Shown here piece after piece: positions 60,829 to 64,000 of a stretch of 64,000 nucleotides of DNA; the stretch's first letter is position 1; every line of letters begins with the position of its first letter. Made by a program: the position numbers and the translations under genes. The notes below the pieces were generated by a model. The model was not told the DNA's origin. It ran no database searches and worked only from the letters and a program-made list of their open reading frames with translations. Source of the stretch: Cucumis sativus (Eukaryota; Streptophyta; Magnoliopsida; Cucurbitales; Cucurbitaceae); contig NC_026661.2 in assembly GCF_000004075.3 (NCBI RefSeq), positions 2,790,001 to 2,854,000 of the forward strand. The letters run 5' to 3'.

Positions 60829-62061
60829 ATGGCACCGAAGCGGCTCGTCGAAGATCTACCGTCCGCTCATGCCTTTTCAGATGCAGAAGAAGAATCCGAT
60901 TACGAGACTCATGAAGATCCAGAAATCGATAATCTAATGAACAACTCTGAGGATGAAAACGAAGAACACAACCAGGAGGAAGAAGAAGATGACGATGAAG
61001 AAGAAGAACAAGAACAAGAAGAAGAACACGAGCATGAACAAGAAATCCGTTCTCCTATCATCTCCAAACATGAAAATTCTCTCGAGAAGGATTCTGGGTT
61101 TGTCTCAGATTCCGATTCTGAAAAAACCCAATCATCCCCAAGTGCTTCTGCTTTCACCATCAAACCTATTCTTCGAAAATTGGCTATTGATTCTTCTAAA
61201 CCTAAGAAGAGTTCTCACAAATCGAGCATAGATTGTGCTACTACTGCGAATCCTGTTTGTTCAGGTTCGAAGCGTCCTATTGAGAATCACTTTCAAGGGA
61301 ATGATCCGAATAAGAGGATCAAGAGAATAATGAATGGCGAAGATATTGAAGAAGTGAAAAAGGTCTCTGGCTCTGGCATTAACAGGCTTTGGAGTGAAGA
61401 TGATGAGATTTCCATATTACAGGGCATGATTGATTTTGAATTAGCAAAAGGGTCTGATCCTTATACTGATATGAACCAATTTCTTGATTTCATAAAGGAA
61501 AATCTAAGTGTTGATGTGTCAAAGAATCAACTGATTGATAAAGTGAGGAGGTTGAAGAAGAAGTATAAGAACAACTCAGAGAAAGGTAGGAATGGGGATG
61601 ATCCTGTATTTTTGAAACAACATGAGCACAAGTCCTTTGTACTTTCGAAAAAAATATGGGGCAATGAAGCAAAGAAAAAGCCAAGGAAACAGAGTGTGAA
61701 AGCTAGCAATTCAGTGTCTATAAGTTCGCCAAGAGTGGATGTGGAAGCAAGGAAGCTTAAAGAGATTGTTAACAATAATAATGTTGAGAGTAAGATTTTA
61801 CCAGAGGAGTTTCTATCTGAATATCCATGGCTGAAAGCTTCTTTCCTGATGGAGAACGATAAGTTTCGTTCAGAAGTGGTACTGCGCTTTGTTAGAGAAA
61901 GAATGCCATTAATTGGGAGTGAAAAAGCAAAGGAATTGGATGATAAATGGAGGAAATTAGGAGAAAGTGAAATGGAATTGTATATGAAGAAGGTTGATTT
62001 AGTTAGGGAACAATGTAAACTAATAATGGATTCAATGAGGAAGGCAAAGAGATCTACATAA
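60829..62061 (+). CDS. GeBP/STOREKEEPER-like transcription factor (DUF573), 410 aa
   Basis: A nuclear DNA-binding factor of the GLABROUS1-enhancer-binding/STOREKEEPER family, some members of which act in cytokinin response. Intronless, as is usual for this family. Residues 19-75 are extremely acidic (Glu/Asp runs encoded by GAA and GAC/GAT codons). Basic patches follow at about 128-175 (KPKKSSHK, KRPIENHF, NKRIKRI). The DUF573 domain covers about residues 185-285: NRLWSEDDEISILQGMIDFE, DPYTDMNQFLDFIKENL, then LIDKVRRLKKKYKNN and HEHKSFVLSKKIWG. A C-terminal helix with heptad-like leucines (ELYMKKVDLVREQCKLIMDS, about 380-405) may dimerise. A telobox and TATA box lie just upstream, next to the tRNA-Ala pair. 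Confidence 0.9.
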   Translation: MAPKRLVEDLPSAHAFSDAEEESDYETHEDPEIDNLMNNSEDENEEHNQEEEEDDDEEEEQEQEEEHEHEQEIRSPIISKHENSLEKDSGFVSDSDSEKTQSSPSASAFTIKPILRKLAIDSSKPKKSSHKSSIDCATTANPVCSGSKRPIENHFQGNDPNKRIKRIMNGEDIEEVKKVSGSGINRLWSEDDEISILQGMIDFELAKGSDPYTDMNQFLDFIKENLSVDVSKNQLIDKVRRLKKKYKNNSEKGRNGDDPVFLKQHEHKSFVLSKKIWGNEAKKKPRKQSVKASNSVSISSPRVDVEARKLKEIVNNNNVESKILPEEFLSEYPWLKASFLMENDKFRSEVVLRFVRERMPLIGSEKAKELDDKWRKLGESEMELYMKKVDLVREQCKLIMDSMRKAKRST

Positions 62062-63485
62062 GCTAACTAATCAAGGTAACTTCTAGTTTCATGGGGAAGT
62101 CTTTTTCTTTTTCTTTTTTTCTTTTTTTTTTTTCTTCTTTTCCTTTTTGGGTCTGGAATTCTTTTAACTATGAACATTTTGGAGTGTATTTGTCCACAAT
62201 ATGCAAAGAAACTTGTACACTCTTAAAAGAGGGGTTAGCTAGAAATGGTTCCTTCTGTATTTTTCTGAATTATAATATATAATAGACGATATTCCTTTTT
62301 AGTGTTATTACACATTGCTCTTTGTTTCTTCAGCTTTTCCTGTCTGGTTTGTTCTGATTCCATGTATTTTTGCTCATTGGTAAATTGTAGCATTAGAATG
62401 GAAATTTGAAGTATCCAAAGATTATATTATATTCATAATGTATTTTAGGTATATTTTTCATTTATCTAGAATGATTTCTTTATTTAATATACTTTACAAA
62501 TGGTTTAGTATGTCTCTGCAAAAAGATTTTGCTGATGCATTACAGATAGTTTAAAGAGACTTATGAACTTTGAACTATCAGATCCCATGAATGTTTGTAT
62601 AGGATACACTTTTGCTCTGCCTTCTGTTTTCTTTTGTACAATTTTTAATTAACCTCCAACCCCTTTATAGAATCCACCATTAGCATAGAGACCTGATTTA
62701 ATTTCCAGTTCATAGATAAATAATGAGTGATGATTACTTTTTCATTATCATTTAATTTACTTTATGGATGGTTGATGAATGAACTAAGGAAGTACTCATG
62801 GGACTCTCAAAAGATCAGTACTGTTCAGAATCATTATCAATTCACTCTTGATGGAGACCTAAAGACAAGTTAAACAAAAAATGCAAATTGTTATTTTCCA
62901 ATATAGATGTTAGCTTCTTCATATCTTTCGTTTCAAAAGTTCCAACATAAATATGCATTGAAATATCTAGGTTTCAATAAGAACAATGATTCAAAAAATT
63001 TCAAGTTTCAAATGCTGATTAAGAAGATATGCTGCTTTTCATAATTTATAATCTTTGCAAGTTCTTGTTACTTGGGCAACAAACACCGAGTTTGAATGTC
63101 ACTTTCAACAAAATTCTGGGCACCAAGAACAGTTGGTTCTCACTGCAAGTTTTCAAAACTCACTCAGAATGGAAAAGAAATTAATGGTAGGCAGAAAATG
63201 GAGTGCTCCTGAAAAGGAATTGCATTCATTAATGAAACTTTTGCACCTCATTGTCTTGATCACTAAAACGTTTAGGTAGCTGTTCTACTGTACTTTCACC
63301 AAAAAAGTATTTCCCAACATTCCAAATTCTGACTACACAAACCAAAAGAGAAGAGAAGAGGAATGGATATTCTAACTCTAAGTCCTAACATATGCTTTGT
63401 AATAACCTAAAATCTAAACACATAAAGAGATATAAACTTGAAATACCGAAGCGCCGCCTTGTAGAACGTCAAACTTGATCGGAAA
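62062..63485. other. Gene-free region between GeBP-like and bHLH genes
   Basis: 3' flanks of two convergent genes. A pyrimidine-rich tract (TTTTCTTTTT type) lies at 62102-62145. The frame at 63055-63279 (+) has no recognisable domain. Nothing else is seen. Confidence 0.5.
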
Positions 63486-63995
63486 CTAGGGTTTGGGATG
63501 GAATGTCGGTAGAACTCTTTTCTCTGCTATCTTCTGGATAAGCCCCAACTGTTCCGCTGAAAAAACGCAACAACTCTGTGAACAAAGCATTGTCTGAGCC
63601 ACCGGCGAGTTAACCAAAACTTGCAACAGTTGGTTTCGGTTCAGCCTCTCCAATCCACCAAACACACCGGTAATGTAATTATTACTCGAATTATAAGAAG
63701 AAATAGCGGATTCACAGGGCATGGATTGAAGAGCAAGGAGTTGCGCCTGAAGGAACTTAACGTATTTACACGCTTCTTCAAGCATTGTAGCGATATCCAT
63801 CTTTTTGTCCCACGGCAGTAGTTTCTGCAAACAGCGCGTCTTGTCGCTTAATTTTTGACGACGCTGCCGAGCAAATGTGCTGCGAGGGATTTGAACAGTA
63901 GGAGACGCAGTAGCAGAAGCAGTTATTAAATCCGACGAAATTTTGTACTGGTACGGCACAAAAAAGCTCTGGAAACCCTCACAACCTCGCACCAT
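63486..63995 (-). CDS. Atypical bHLH transcription factor (bHLH117-like), partial at window edge
   Basis: A minus-strand frame that is still open at the right edge; an ATG at 63995 may be the start or an internal Met. 169 aa are visible. The bHLH covers about residues 38-90: basic part STFARQRRQKLSDKTRCLQK, loop LPWDKKMD, helix 2 ATMLEEACKYVKFLQAQLLALQ. This resembles Arabidopsis bHLH117 and the related HEC-type group as I remember them. The basic part has Gln-Lys where most E-box binders have Glu-Arg (RRER), so classic E-box contact is not expected. A C-terminal region (LNRNQLLQVLVNSPVAQTML; CCVFSAEQLGLIQ) is typical of the group and ends PTFHPKP. The rest of the gene, if any, lies outside the window. 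Confidence 0.8.
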   Translation of the reverse strand: MVRGCEGFQSFFVPYQYKISSDLITASATASPTVQIPRSTFARQRRQKLSDKTRCLQKLLPWDKKMDIATMLEEACKYVKFLQAQLLALQSMPCESAISSYNSSNNYITGVFGGLERLNRNQLLQVLVNSPVAQTMLCSQSCCVFSAEQLGLIQKIAEKRVLPTFHPKP

Positions 63996-64000
63996 TGGCT

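Noticed and set aside
60909-61775. Antisense Ser/Cys-rich and other frames in the GeBP-like gene
   Set aside because: Shadows of acidic codon runs and of the coding sequence.

Overview
The window is nuclear DNA of a flowering plant, almost certainly a eudicot. It has long AT-rich gene-free stretches, genes with many short GT-AG introns, tRNA-Ala genes, plant-only families (plant PEX22, B-box microprotein, DUF26 secreted proteins, GeBP/STOREKEEPER, PLS-type PPR) and decayed LINE and MITE copies. The repeat texture reminds me of Cucurbitaceae, but that is an impression, not proof.

Layout. 1360-8394 (+) encodes a CCCH zinc-finger/coiled-coil protein in 11 exons (436 aa), followed by a 1.2-kb fold-back element. 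11133-16917 (-) encodes the peroxisomal membrane protein PEX22 in 8 exons (about 266 aa); its introns hold a MITE and a LINE 3' end. After a gene-free stretch, 20875-21273 (-) encodes a single-B-box microprotein of the BBX30/31 type. A further 6.9 kb without genes leads to 28142-29859 (+), a DUF604 fringe-like glycosyltransferase in 3 exons (487 aa). From 35098 to 50040 lies a same-strand tandem array of four intact DUF26 secreted proteins (CRRSP38-like) and one decayed copy at 39657-40194. Then follow a proline-rich membrane-anchored protein (52272-52853, -), a BAM5-like beta-amylase with an N-terminal extension (54014-56824, +, 8 exons), a broken PPR gene (57303-58939, -), two tRNA-Ala(AGC) genes (60345-60580, -), an intronless GeBP/STOREKEEPER factor (60829-62061, +) and an atypical bHLH that reaches the right edge (63486-63995, -).

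The genes do not form one pathway. Their order does carry information. From memory, the closest Arabidopsis genes to C3H40, PEX22, BBX31, the CRRSP cluster and bHLH117 sit together on chromosome 3 (about At3g21810 to At3g22100), while BAM5, a DUF604 gene and BBX30 sit together on chromosome 4 (about At4g15210 to At4g15248). The window therefore looks like an unfractionated ancestral block that Arabidopsis split between two duplicated regions.

I found no evidence for a new multi-gene system. The most interesting items are the DUF26 array and its internal duplication, a MITE copy with an 8-bp target duplication and a paralogous empty site in the same window, an exact 43-bp inverted match between an intron and the inside of the fold-back element, a probable mitochondrial insertion, and atypical residues in the BBX and bHLH proteins.
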